DNA of 64,000 nucleotides, taken from assembly GCF_037975245.1 (NCBI RefSeq), contig NC_092568.1:24845501-24909500 (forward strand), read 5' to 3'. Shown here piece after piece: positions 13,501-22,925 of the stretch (the first letter of the stretch is position 1; every line of letters begins with the position of its first letter). A program made the translations under genes and the position numbers. Source of the DNA: Apostichopus japonicus (lineage: Eukaryota; Echinodermata; Holothuroidea; Aspidochirotida; Stichopodidae). The notes under the pieces were generated by a model. The model saw only the letters and a program-made list of their open reading frames with translations. It was not told the origin of the DNA and did not search any database.

Positions 13501-15080
13501 GTGATGAAATGAATAGTTTTGGGTATACAAATATTGTACATGTACATCAAGTATGAATGATCAGATAACTAGTCAATTTCTATTCCATTACCAGAAAATA
13601 ATTTTCTCTTGGGGAATTTTGACAGTGGAGAATCATTCTCAGAACAAAATAAGAAAAGCTGAATGTTTCACATATAACTTGGATGTCAACGAAATAAAAA
13701 TGGAGAGATGTACTCTGTAGATTGTGTCAGCAAGGGTGGTCATGAGAAACTGCCTCAAGATGTCTGTTTGTGTCGTAATAAAAACATTCTTTAGCATCAA
13801 CATTCATATGAATCAACTATTGGACGTTGAACTTAAAAGTTAAAGTGCCACAGCGATTTATTGTAAATACAAACTAACCTACCATAGTACCAGTACTAGT
13901 ACAACTACTAGTAGGATGGTGACTTCGAAGTTCGCCCACTTAAGACTTAAAACACCCCAAAACTAAATCTTCTGGTATAAATCATTTGAAAATATACTTC
14001 ATATGGTGGGAGAATTTTGTTATAGTACGATACACGGCCAAACTTTCTTTCCTGCAAACTGTTTTCACGTTGTTTTCCAAGAAGATTCTTCGTGATTGTG
14101 GAACTGGTATTTCTTGCTAGAGTATTGCGAATTTCGGCCACGCAACCTACAGTGTGGCGCTGGTAAAAATTGGTGGCGCTGTTGCTCTTTCAGTAATTAT
14201 AACAGACTTCATAGATCTTCGTCATTTTATTGACAAATATGTAAGTAATTTCTTGCACACGGGTCATTTTGGAGAGAAAATAACTGTAGCTTCGTACTTT
14301 TTGGTGAAATTTGGCTCTTCCTGTAGGTTTTCATGGTGAAAATCGTGTATTTCTTAGTATTTCTTCGCAGTATGGCGAACTTCGCAATACTGACTATACT
14401 AGTTACTTAAGCCTACTAGTACTACTACTACTGTACTAGTAATAGTCTAATGTAGGCCTAACTTTAGTTTAGGTCTAGTGGGTCTGGATGTAGGGCCAGG
14501 ACATAGATCCTAGAGTAACGTTAGGCCTTGGTGTGATATCTGTTAAGGAATGTGTATAAAGTGCATATAGTAAACTACAGTTGTACACATGCATTACGTA
14601 TACAGGTGCACACGTTATTAATACTATTTGCTCTCCTAACGCTCCGCTCTACGCAACACTTGGTCCAGTTGGAAATGACATGCTCAACTTAAAAGTTAGA
14701 AGATCAGAATATTACGCTTAAATTAGTAACAGTAAGAAATATGAATAGTTATAGACCTAAACATTAGGATGGCTAGTATTGCTAGTACTACTACTGGTAC
14801 TAGTAGTAGCACTAATTTAGTAATCAGGCTAGGCACAGTATAGCCTATAGGCCTAGCCAAGGTAAGAGCTAGTACTATTACTATAGCCTAGTATTGAACT
14901 CACCGCACAGCGACAGACAACGTCGGCACTTGTTGCCAACAGATCTACAAGTTTCCCCTTTCCCTCGTCGCCCCACTGAGCGCCCAAAACAACTGTCGCT
15001 TTGTTAGCATCTTCAACCTTCCTTCTTTTCTGAATGCAGTTATTCATTTCGTCGACAGACTTATCAGTAGCGACTTCCAT
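1479..15080 (-). CDS. ADSS: Adenylosuccinate synthetase, 5' part (three coding exons; gene continues off the left edge)
   Basis: The enzyme makes adenylosuccinate from IMP, aspartate and GTP, the first committed step from IMP to AMP, in the cytosol. Coding exons are 14904-15080, 4424-4526 and 1479-1592, read right to left. All have GT/AG borders and matching phases (0, then 1, then 1). The 131 or so visible residues contain the GTP-binding and catalytic motif GDEGKGK (residues 37-43, Asp38), GGNNAGHT (60-67, His66), [26 protein letters not shown] and LLISDRAHL. The Asp38 to His66 spacing is 28 residues, as in E. coli PurA. The later exons, which should begin with a VFDFHQ-like motif, are not in bases 1-1478. 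The LSDW and SDRAHLV positions look closer to vertebrate ADSS1 than ADSS2. Ala59 replaces the Gln normally found before GGNNAG; see the microexon entry. Confidence 0.95.
1593..4423. other. ADSS intron 2
   Basis: This is non-coding. Apart from a degraded hammerhead-like repeat copy near 2170-2209 (separate entry) and a poly-G run near 3812-3823, nothing recognisable was seen. Confidence 0.6.
2170..2209 (-). repeat. Degraded copy D of the hammerhead-like 39-bp element
   Basis: Read on the minus strand, CCGGAGA, then AAATC-CTGCTA-GATTT, then GAAACATC, aligns with the three better copies (10346, 21780, 36603). The downstream CTTACTTT is also shared. The stem bases differ from GATCC/GGATC but still pair perfectly, while the CTGAAGA box has two changes. 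Confidence 0.5.
4424..4526 (-). CDS. ADSS: ADSS coding exon 2
   Basis: A 103-nt exon between a TATTTAG acceptor and a GTGAGT donor. It encodes [18 protein letters not shown] and then [17 protein letters not shown]. It carries the catalytic His (in NAGHT) and joins exons 1 and 3 in phase, ending with one base of a Gly codon. Confidence 0.95.
4614..4646 (-). other. ADSS: Candidate 33-nt cassette microexon in ADSS intron 1
   Basis: On the minus strand, a TTGATAG acceptor precedes 33 nt that end in a consensus donor, CAG|GTAAGT. The 33 nt are open in phase 0 and would add [11 protein letters not shown] between Ala59 and GGNNAGHT. Inclusion would place a Gln directly before GGNNAG, as in known ADSS proteins, but would insert 11 residues between the catalytic Asp and His. 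Skipping keeps normal spacing but leaves Ala. The downstream intron would be only 87 bp. A decayed relative of the same segment lies near 9390-9420. This is unproven: it could be a chance pair of splice-like sites in a repeat. Confidence 0.4.
5187..5370. repeat. Short element with imperfect terminal inverted repeats
   Basis: It begins CTAGTCAGGTAGTCTGAC and ends GTCTGCCAGACGACTAG, and these termini are imperfect inverted repeats. Inside are about three degenerate units containing CCAACCAAAATC or CCACCCAAACTC followed by AGGTTGT or AGGTCGT, plus an internal AGTCGTCTCAGACGA palindrome. No clear target-site duplication was seen. It may be a MITE or a simple-repeat relict. Confidence 0.3.
7470..7745. 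repeat. Imperfect tandem repeat, about 85-105 bp per unit, three to four units
   Basis: Units share the strings ttggacat, ttttcttacaa, gtatgttcccacggttaccc and gcagcatgtta. Copies begin near 7518, 7600 and 7697, with a partial unit before the first. It lies in ADSS intron 1. Confidence 0.6.
10340..10417 (-). mobile_element. Hammerhead-like retroelement tail, copy A, with inverted arm
   Basis: On the minus strand the 39-bp core (10346-10384) reads GCCT-TTGAAGA-A, then GATCC-TGCTA-GGATC, then GAAACGTC-AGGC. GCCT pairs with AGGC (stem I) and GATCC with GGATC (stem II), as in hammerhead ribozymes, with GAAA between. A perfect 15-bp inverted copy of the flank (AAGTTGGCCTGACGT at 10340-10354, partner at 10403-10417) brackets the core. 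Such motifs are known in Penelope-like retroelements, but no reverse transcriptase is present here. Confidence 0.5.
14904..15080 (-). CDS. ADSS: ADSS coding exon 1
   Basis: This exon has 59 codons from ATG at 15080-15078 to a GTGAGT donor (GT at 14903-14902), ending in phase 0. It encodes a variable 28-residue leader, then [16 protein letters not shown] and ADVVCRCA. The start is the only in-frame Met upstream of the conserved core. The leader length resembles that of animal ADSS proteins. The exon sits in a locally CpG-containing stretch, fitting a promoter-proximal first exon. Confidence 0.95.
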
Positions 15081-16045
15081 GCCTGTATCGTAGTTCGTGG
15101 GTTTCCTTGTTCGTATGAAACACTCACTTTCGTAGCGAAACGACGAGATTCGACAAGACTAGTTAGTATACGTGTAAAGTAGATGCGTACACCATGTGTA
15201 TATTGTTTACCAGCTTAAACACGCGGGAACTATCTCCCGCAAAATTTATTACTTGAAAATAAGAGCTAAATGACGATGATGAATATTTGGTGGCGCTATG
15301 CAATAATATGTGTTCTGTGATTGTCAACTGGATCCTTTTGGCGTTCCATGTACTGGAAATAACAATGTGCTATTGTAATTATTTAACAAATGGCCTTTCT
15401 ATTTTTTTTAGAGTGAACATAACGGCGGTATTTTTAAAATCAGAAATATTTAAAGCTTCTCAAAGACGAGACTCTACCAGAGTCCGAATTTGTAGAATGA
15501 ACTTGAATTTGAGTCCGAATCCGCGTTCGAGTATCCTTCTGTATGTGGAATTCATATACAGTCGTTCATGCACAAATCTACAACATTTTCAGACTACATA
15601 AAATTCAAGATTTTACATATTGTATGTTATCCCCCCCTCCCCGTCACCCTCACCCAACTGACGTACCAATCACGAGTTTTCATATACGAACTAGTGCAAT
15701 CAAAATAGTTGCATCATGATAAATGTACACTCAAATACTATGACGCAATCCGTTGATAAATCACCTAAAACGGGGAGGGGGGGGGGATCTACAACGCGCG
15801 CGTCCCACTCGTATGCGCACCGCGCCAACGGAACACGTCGATGCGCCTCGGAAAAAAGTGGGTGGCGTTTGACTTTTGAATAATTACAATATAAATTCAG
15901 AGAATAGGTTGCTAAGAAACGACAACCACATCATGAGAGAACATATCATTTTTTTGCTAGCCGTGTGCCGTGTGCCGGGTACGGATATAGTTATTGCTCG
16001 CTGAAAATAACTTGCCATATTTACCTATGCGTTTATATAGTGTGC
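15081..16045. promoter_or_regulatory. Divergent intergenic interval between ADSS and the six-exon gene
   Basis: 965 bp separate the two start codons, which point away from each other. A CpG-rich patch with a GCGCGCG core lies at about 15770-15870, nearer the plus-strand gene. A second moderately CpG-containing stretch adjoins the ADSS start (about 15080-15240). No TATA box was identified with confidence. Open frames here (for example 15287-15601) look random. Confidence 0.4.
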
Positions 16046-16127
16046 ATGGCTTCCGATGAAGTACTTTTCGTTCTTGGTTTCATCGTGGTTTGGGCTGTAA
16101 CATCATTGCCATGGAAACGTATCGAAG
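16046..16127 (+). CDS. Six-exon gene, exon 1
   Basis: Starts at ATG 16046 and ends at a GTAAAG donor in phase 1. It encodes the hydrophobic anchor, ending SLPWKRIE plus the first base of Gly. An overlapping upstream ORF (ATG 16027, stop ending 16059) in another frame covers the start codon. Confidence 0.65.
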
Positions 16128-19100
16128 GTAAAGAATACTCCTTTCTTGTATTATTATTATCATTATTATTATTTTTGTGTTATTGTTGTTGTTTTAGGCT
16201 GTAGGACTATATGACTGTGCATGTTTCCGTAGAAAACTTCACATGTTACGTTAACTCGGTTGAGAGTACAGTTTATTTGATGATGTTAGTGACGTATGCT
16301 GGAAAATTAGGCGATCAAGCTGTCTTACGAGGTCTCACGCCTATAGCTAAGCCTTTTAAATATTTAAAATATCTAGAATGCACCTTAGTTATGACAAATA
16401 TTGTAGTGGAGTGTCCTGTTATATTCTGGTTTATTCATATAATTGCTAATTGATCGCCTGGTTGCTGTTGGTGCTGCTGTTGCTGTCGGATATTCAGTAA
16501 CCTAAAAAATATGACTGGATTTTTGGGGGGTCTAAAACATGAGCGAAAAATGACAAGTAACTGCACTTCCCTCGGTCACGTGGTGCCCGAATTCAAACAG
16601 AGGGCCTAGTTACAGTTTTTATTTGAGATCCCATCGTTTAACGTACCCGTGCTTGGATTATTTGTGACAGGCTGGCTTCGACCAAGAAAACAAGATGCAA
16701 ATCCAAGGAGACTAACAAAAAGATATGTAGAATTGAAAATGAAACTATGCAAACAATTGCAGGATGAAATTGATGTTCGAATAAACAACTGCCGGCGTTT
16801 AAAGGCTAAGTGGAAACAAAAAATGCTGCAGCCACTATTCAAGAAACCTGACATTGACAAAGACCAAATCATTGCCGAGCATAAAGGTATTTTCATGTTC
16901 TCATTCATGTTATGTGTGATGAATATATCAATGACAAGTTTCCGTATCGTTATAACGAATCGAGATGTGTCGTCATATTCGTTAACAACACATAAACTTA
17001 ATAGGATATTTTTTCCAGTGTATCATGGGTTGTCTTTCATATTGTAAATTGGAGAGACATTATCTTTCCAGAACCAAGGGGGAAATAAAGGAATCGTCAC
17101 TGCGGTAGATTTCATTCTGTCCCACTCCACTTCACTTATATTTTACAGCCCTTTTCTGTTTTCAGTCGTTCAAATAATGTTATGCTCCCTCTCCACTCTT
17201 TCAATCGGTCCTGAAGGACACACGGATAAAAGATTTGAAAGAAGTAACAATTTTTTTTTGGATGACTAACCGAACATAATTATCAGACATTTACTTACAC
17301 GTTGAGTTAATTGCAAGAATTTGTAACCACCACAGAACACGAGAACGGCACTGTGGCTGACGCAACCAGGAAATATCAAAATATCAATAAGGTTAAAGGC
17401 TCGCCAGAGATTGAAACCACATCAGACAATGAAACCACATCTGAGATTGAAACCACATCTGAGATTGAAACCACATCTGAGAATGAAACCACATCTGAGA
17501 TTGAAACCAAAGAGTGGAAGGTGAGTGTAGGGTTAATCGATGGCTTAAGAGCAAGTTACTTGTTACCATGGATTCACAAACCCAACCTTCTTCTTCCATG
17601 CAACGAGCAGCTCACCCAAAAGCTAAGAAAAACTTGACCACCTTTCTGCATTTTGTCGATGCATGCCTTAAAATTGTCAGGGGAACGTATGGACAGTGTT
17701 ATTAATAAAAAACAATATTGCCAATATTATATCATCTTAAAAGCATTCAAACTTTAGCAACAGAAACGGTAAACCCCATGTCTGTCAGTAATATAGGTAA
17801 ATGATCTATACAGAAGGAAACAAAGAGAAAAGCAAATAAACTGGGTTCGATGGGATGATAACCTGCATTCCGTAAAGTTACAATACTGCTAGGTTAGAAA
17901 CTTGACATCGTTTTTATGAAATTAATTTCTGTGTAATAATTCAGTCTTTCTTGACTTTTTTTATCCCTTATGACAGACAGAGCAGAGAGATGTCAAAGGG
18001 GAGAAAGCTTTGTGCAAAAAGATAGAAAATGAACTCAAGGTATCTCTTAAGATCTTGAAAAGCCCGGACACCATACTAACAGCCAATCAGAAGCTTGCAG
18101 ATAGACCTGACGATAATGGGAGCCCTATACCACAAAAGAAATTTAAGCACCTTGCCAGGAGAGAGAAGCAAAAGGTTTGAATATCCGTTGTGCATTGTGA
18201 CGGGTGTGGAAGGTGACAATTGTGGGCTTTCAGAGTACTTTCTTTCGCCTAGTGACGTCACATTCATAATTACACATGATTGATAATTTTACGAATGATG
18301 TGATGTTACTAGGGTTCACTGCGTAACTGGCCTGCTATGCATCTCTGCAAGTAATGGAGATGTATCATTGAAATCTGCAATTTCAATTATATAGTAACGA
18401 AAGATCGGATCTGTATATGGTGAAACATAATAAGGGGTATACGACTCAACTGTTCAGTGGAAATCCTGAGACGGTCGCAGGTGCATGAGGGGAGTGATGG
18501 AGGGGGGGGGGGTGTAGTGCATGGGGTGGGGTAGATCTGGTGATTGTGTGTTTATCATATACGCAGGAAGTTTTATAAACCATTTCAAAACTTGGCATGG
18601 CAATGGTCTTACTTAAATTTAACAACAGAGTAGAATTCATTTAAAATTGCGAGAGTATTTCATGGAACTAACTTCACACTCAGTCTTAACATAATTGAAA
18701 TGAAACCTATTCTGATCAAGTTTTATCAATTTTTCGTAACTCCAGGAAAGAAAGAGGGCTGGGAAACTTTCACGGGAAGCTGAACCAACTGTTGGTAGCG
18801 GCAACTGTACCAATGAACAGCGAAACCTGCTTACCATAACAAAACCAAAGGTAACAGAATACTATATACCTGAGGAGATCTGCAAAGTTGAAAACGAAGA
18901 AAATAGAACAAGGTCGACATTAGAGGACCCGAAAACTCGACCAGAATATCATCTGTTAGATCAGAGGTACATTGACAATATCAAAAGCACAGTACCAGCT
19001 TCAATCCCGGAGAGAAGACTATCAGATGAAATGAAAAATGACGAAAACCAGTTTGAGAATCATCAAGATCATGTGATCGATATTAGAAGATTTCACAGCC

Positions 19101-20234
19101 CATGCAGAAGGAGAAGAGCTTGGGTAAGAATACATCACATCATGCGATAACAAATAGATAATTATATTCGGACGAATTTTCACGTAATATAGCTAAATGA
19201 ATAAACCAAAATGTTTGATCTTTATCGTGGGCTTTAATTTCGTAACGTGCATGATTGCAATTAATTAAGTTGACCTAATCTACATTCCTAAATAAGTTTG
19301 AATTAATGCGAGTTTGAAAGATACAATTGAACATCAACAGATGACGCTATCAGCGATTACATTACAAGTTCATTAATTTAATACTCGACAGACCAGAAAA
19401 AGGAAAGCAAATGCTATCGCAGAAATGCTGAGGTCAGCGTTCAAAGAAGTTTGCGGTACAACTACATTACATTTCAGTAAGTTTATTGTAGCATTCATAG
19501 TATCTTTTGAAATCAAATTTCCTTCTCGAAAATAGATGAAGTTGCATATAGGACGTAGGCTTACTGCCATAGCTGCACATTCATGTTTGTAATACATGCC
19601 ATATCAAAATCTCAAAATACAGTATCAAGTATCTATAACACACTTTAGTTTTTATTGTGTTTGCTGAAGGGCGCATGTGCAGGAATTTTCTCGTGGTAAA
19701 AGAGGGTAATGCCGGAAGGATAATACATCTTATATGTATAACTGTGGCTAGAACGCCGTTGCCATGTGGTGGCTGTGTTTTAGGGTACGAAAATGTAAAA
19801 GAAAAGTGAACCTCCTTGTGGAAGAGAAATGTTTGTCCATGGTATTTTGGGAAACGGTACCATGTAAACAACGGCATGCACAATATATGGTATGACGTAT
19901 ACTGTCGGGTAGGATAACTTATGTGACATAGAGAGGAAAGTGAGTATGCAACTGGGGCATCCCATTGGTCGACTGTGGTTTGAAGCTAAAATGATTGTTG
20001 ATTTTCCTTTTCTTTTTGTTTTATTTTGTTATTGTTAGTTTTATTGTCCCTTTGTCTTTTGTTCTCCTCTAGAATATTCTTCTCGTCTGCGAGATGCAGA
20101 TTAATGCGATGAGATCACCCAGCAGAAACAAGATTATGTCAGATATACCAAGATTTGATGATAACCTACTTGTAAACAGAAAAAATAAGAATCTTTTGAA
20201 AATGAAACATTGTAAAGCAAAAACTGCAGAATAA
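16046..20234 (+). CDS. Unrecognised six-exon gene, 406-aa basic/acidic protein with N-terminal membrane anchor
   Basis: Exons are 16046-16127, 16671-16886, 17336-17520, 17977-18174, 18746-19123 and 20073-20234. They total 1221 nt (407 codons with TAA). Every junction has GT/AG, and the phases fit (1, 1, 0, 0, 0). The protein starts MASDEVLFVLGFIVVW, with one hydrophobic segment at residues 6-23, then a basic stretch. Residues about 40-95 are rich in Lys, Arg, Leu and Glu and look helical or coiled. A Thr/Glu hexapeptide repeat occupies about residues 125-155. The rest is charged and probably disordered, with a CRRRR cluster near 350. No family was recognised. Consistent splicing argues for a real gene. 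The start is the first in-frame ATG. The topology could be a signal anchor with the bulk in the cytosol. Confidence 0.72.
16671..16886 (+). CDS. Six-exon gene, exon 2
   Basis: Between TTGTGACAG and GTATTT. It encodes WLRPRKQDANPRRL, a Lys/Arg/Leu-rich probable helix and FKKPDIDKDQIIAEHK. This is the best-conserved-looking part of the protein. Confidence 0.75.
17336..17520 (+). CDS. Six-exon gene, exon 3 with ETTSEI coding repeat
   Basis: Between CACCACAG and GTGAGT. It encodes EHENGTVADATRKYQN and then five 18-bp repeats (17413-17502) translating as ETTSDN or ETTSEI/ETTSEN, ending EIETKEWK in phase 0. Confidence 0.7.
17413..17502 (+). repeat. 18-bp in-frame coding minisatellite, five units
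   Basis: Five successive units of the form GAAACCACATCTGAGATT vary only in the final codons (CAGACAAT, GAGATT, GAGAAT). The unit length is a multiple of three, so copy-number change keeps the frame. Confidence 0.9.
17977..18174 (+). CDS. Six-exon gene, exon 4
   Basis: Between ATGACAG and GTTTGA (a weak donor). 66 codons, phase 0 to 0, beginning TEQRDVKGEKALCKKIENEL and ending KHLARREKQK. Reading on would meet TGA two codons later, which supports splicing here. Confidence 0.65.
18746..19123 (+). CDS. Six-exon gene, exon 5
   Basis: 126 uninterrupted codons between ACTCCAG and GTAAGA, phase 0 to 0. It contains TITKPKVTEYYIPEEICK, RPEYHLLDQRYIDNIKS, SIPERRLSDEMKNDENQ and a C-terminal FHSPCRRRRAW. 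It is open throughout and has no early Met, so simple ATG-based ORF searches miss it. Confidence 0.72.
20073..20234 (+). CDS. Six-exon gene, terminal exon
   Basis: Follows a pyrimidine-rich TTCTCCTCTAG acceptor in phase 0. It encodes NILLVCEMQINAMRSPSRNK and then DIPRFDDNLLVNRKNKN, ending KAKTAE and TAA. An AATAAA hexamer (20230-20235) overlaps the stop codon. Confidence 0.68.
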   Translation, partial: NILLVCEMQINAMRSPSRNKIMSDIPRFDDNLLVNRKNKNLLKMKHCKAKTAE

Positions 20235-21779
20235 ATTTCAGGAAAGTCAAAGCAAAGATATCCTATAGCTCCTTAATACTATTTGATGTTTCAACGAAAT
20301 ATACGGCAATCCTTGTGTAGAGGAAAATACAGGGGTTGGGTAGAGGTGTTGGGGTTTCTGAGAAGTAAAGGTCCTAACGAATTTGTTTGCCCGACCCTCC
20401 CGTGTTATAGAATATAATATATATATAATATTGTCTGCCCCGATGATCCTGAAGAAGCAAGTACGATGGGACAGGGTTCAATATGGGTAGGGTGAACAAA
20501 CTCCGCCGAGGGAAGAGGGTCATGAAAATTTGATCTGAGAGAGCCATCCACAAAGCTACCTCAAAATCCCCCCCCCCCCCCAAAAAAACATCGGTTCTCT
20601 TTGCATTCTGTACCACAAATTCAAGTACTTGAATATTTGTCAACAAAAGGGCATTGATTAATTACTTTTTTCCGAATATTTCGACAAAAAGGTAACAAAA
20701 CGATCGTTTTAAAATACAAAAACAGAAAAAGAAGAACTCCATGATGATGCGTTGGAAATTGTTTCCAAACAGCGACAGCTCTCTATCCTCTACGCTGGAC
20801 TCTAGTAGAAGACAGCTCTCCACTTCCCTTCCCCCCTCTCTTTCACCCACCCCATTTTCTATTATATGATATAACTGTAAGGATTTCATCAACAATGGCT
20901 GATATCGTTTGTGTAGTGGTAGGTATACAACTTTACTTTGTATCTCTAGAATGATGTTGGTATCTATATACCTTCTGAGAAAGAAAACAAGACATTAATA
21001 ATGACTCCTTACTAAACGGTTACATTTCTCCGTAATATTTTCACTTATTAAGAGATGGAAAAACAAATTGGAATTTGACAATGACTATGTACATCTGAAT
21101 ATATTACAGTAAATCTTTTGACAAGATTTTGAAATCCCTGAGGCCCAAAAGAAAGGGTCATTTTCTTTTGTCTTGAAACAAACGAAAAAATGGTAAACAT
21201 AACATTTTAAGATTGTAACTAAATCACATCAATGGTGAATGTAAAATAGAATACCTATAGAACGCACACGTTGTATAATGGATGATTAGTTTAAAAAAAA
21301 ATTAAACTAAAATACCCCCCTAAAAAACGAAAAAAGGTTAAGACGCATTGCCACTACACCACTGAATAGGAAATACTTTGAAAACAAAATTAACTTGAAA
21401 ATCTTCTTATCAAATTAATAATGTTTTGGATATGACATAGAAGCAAAAACTTCGCCTTCTTATATAATTCCGATTGTCCCAGGACGTACTAAACTTGAAA
21501 CTGAGCCTGAAAACTATACGACACATATCAGTAGTATATTAAGTCGTTCATATGATTGTCATTAAAGCGATACCCAGAGTTTAAAAGTGTTGAAACCTTG
21601 AAAATTCCCCATTTGCAGAATGAATCCATTCTCTTAAGAATAAATCCATTGCAGAATAAATCCATTCTCTTATCTATCTTCCTAGGGTTGTATCTATCTC
21701 TTTGTTTTCACCCTGCTCATTAACCTGTCTGTATTATGTGCATGTATTTGTCCCTTCTGTTACTGTTACTTGTCATTTA

Positions 21780-21818
21780 GCCTCTGAAGAAGATCCTCCT
21801 AGGATCGAAATGTCAGGC
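21780..21818 (+). mobile_element. Hammerhead-like retroelement tail, copy B
   Basis: It reads GCCT-CTGAAGA-A, then GATCC-TCCTA-GGATC, then GAAATGTC-AGGC. This copy keeps the full CUGANGA box of hammerhead ribozymes. Stem I (GCCT/AGGC) and stem II (GATCC/GGATC) are both perfect. There is one extra A before stem II and no hairpin for stem III, so monomeric cleavage is unlikely. The downstream CAACTTACTTTTACACATTCT matches copy A. Confidence 0.55.
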
Positions 21819-22611
21819 CAACTTACTTTTACACATTCTATTAAAAAGAAGAAAGTAAATAAATAAATAACTTAATATAGTATTAAATGAAACGTGCTAC
21901 ATTATTTAAGAGAACTTGGTGAATATGAAGCACAGCATAGAGCTTAACAATTCTGTTATAAATATAAGTCAAACTGAATATTGCATCCAATTGGGACAAT
22001 TTTTTTTCTATACTGTAGTGTCATGTCCCTCTTCAGAGTACTTGTATTGTCAGTACGAGCAGTACCAAGATCATGTTTCTATCAGATCAAGGTTAGGAAC
22101 TGTTTGTACTGTCAATACCAGTGCTTTGAGAGCATGATATTGGAGAACAGTTTAGACAGGTATTAGCATTAGGAAATTGTCCCCACTGGCTGGAATATTG
22201 ATGTCTAGAAATGAATATGCATAATGTTCTGCTGGAGGATCTTGACCCAGACTCTTGAAACAAAGCAGAGAGCGAACAGTGAGACTTCTGTTACTGGATA
22301 CTGATGAAGTGCACACAGAGTCTGCTTTACTGTACAGTTAGATCATCTTGAATCACACAAAGGAGGCAGAAAATTATATTATTAATAGATGGGGCCTAAT
22401 GAATATTCATCATCTGTGAGGAAATTTTATGTCCCCTGCAGAGGATTTTGATGCATGCAATTGAAACAGGTCGGGAGAACTACTGGTTGTGACTCGACTC
22501 CCACCTCAGAATAGAATGGCTTGTTAAAGTTCTGATGAACAGTGATGAAGTGTTTGTATACAGGTCTGTTATAGGACCTTGATACAGTCATTGGCTGCAA
22601 CTCAGAGCATT

Positions 22612-22925
22612 GAGAGCGTTGTGGTCAAGTGGTTAAGGCAGTGGACTTGTCATCTAAGGCTTGCAGGTTCGTGTCCTGGCCAGATCATTACGTTGTGTCC
22701 TTGGGCAAGGCACTTTATCTCCATTGCGCTTCTTCACCCAGGTGTATAAATGGGGGCCTGTGAGATAAACTGTCAGTTGGGCGCTGTTTAGCTGCTGCAA
22801 TGTGGAGGGATTGTCTCTATGTTTGACAGATTGTTGTTGACCAGGGTAATATTGTGATGCTCCTTGACCATCGTTATGTGATAGATATGTCTGCGCTCTA
22901 TAATTCCTCAGTACAATAAAAAACA
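22612..22925 (+). mobile_element. tRNA-derived SINE
   Basis: The head contains a Pol III A box matching the consensus (TGGTCAAGTGG, 22622-22632) and a near-consensus B box (GGTTCGTGTCC, 22666-22676) 33 bp downstream. A body with GTGTCCTTGGGCAAGGCAC follows, a string seen in many animal SINEs. The tail is A-rich (CAATAAAAAACACAAC). The termini are approximate and no target duplication was certain. The overlapping minus-strand open frame is not a gene. Confidence 0.75.

Larger units (their letters stand above)
4527..14903. other. ADSS intron 1 (10.4 kb)
   Basis: A long first intron. It contains the candidate microexon (4614-4646) with a decayed relative near 9390-9420. It also holds a small inverted-repeat element (5187-5370), a tandem repeat (about 7470-7745) and a hammerhead-like element with an inverted partial arm (10340-10417). 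Many short palindromic TACTGTACAGTA-like motifs are scattered through it. No gene on the opposite strand could be supported. Confidence 0.65.

Noticed and set aside
15287-15601. 104-residue plus-strand frame between ADSS and the six-exon gene
   Set aside because: Composition is like random AT-rich sequence, with no splice context or homology. It lies in the promoter interval.
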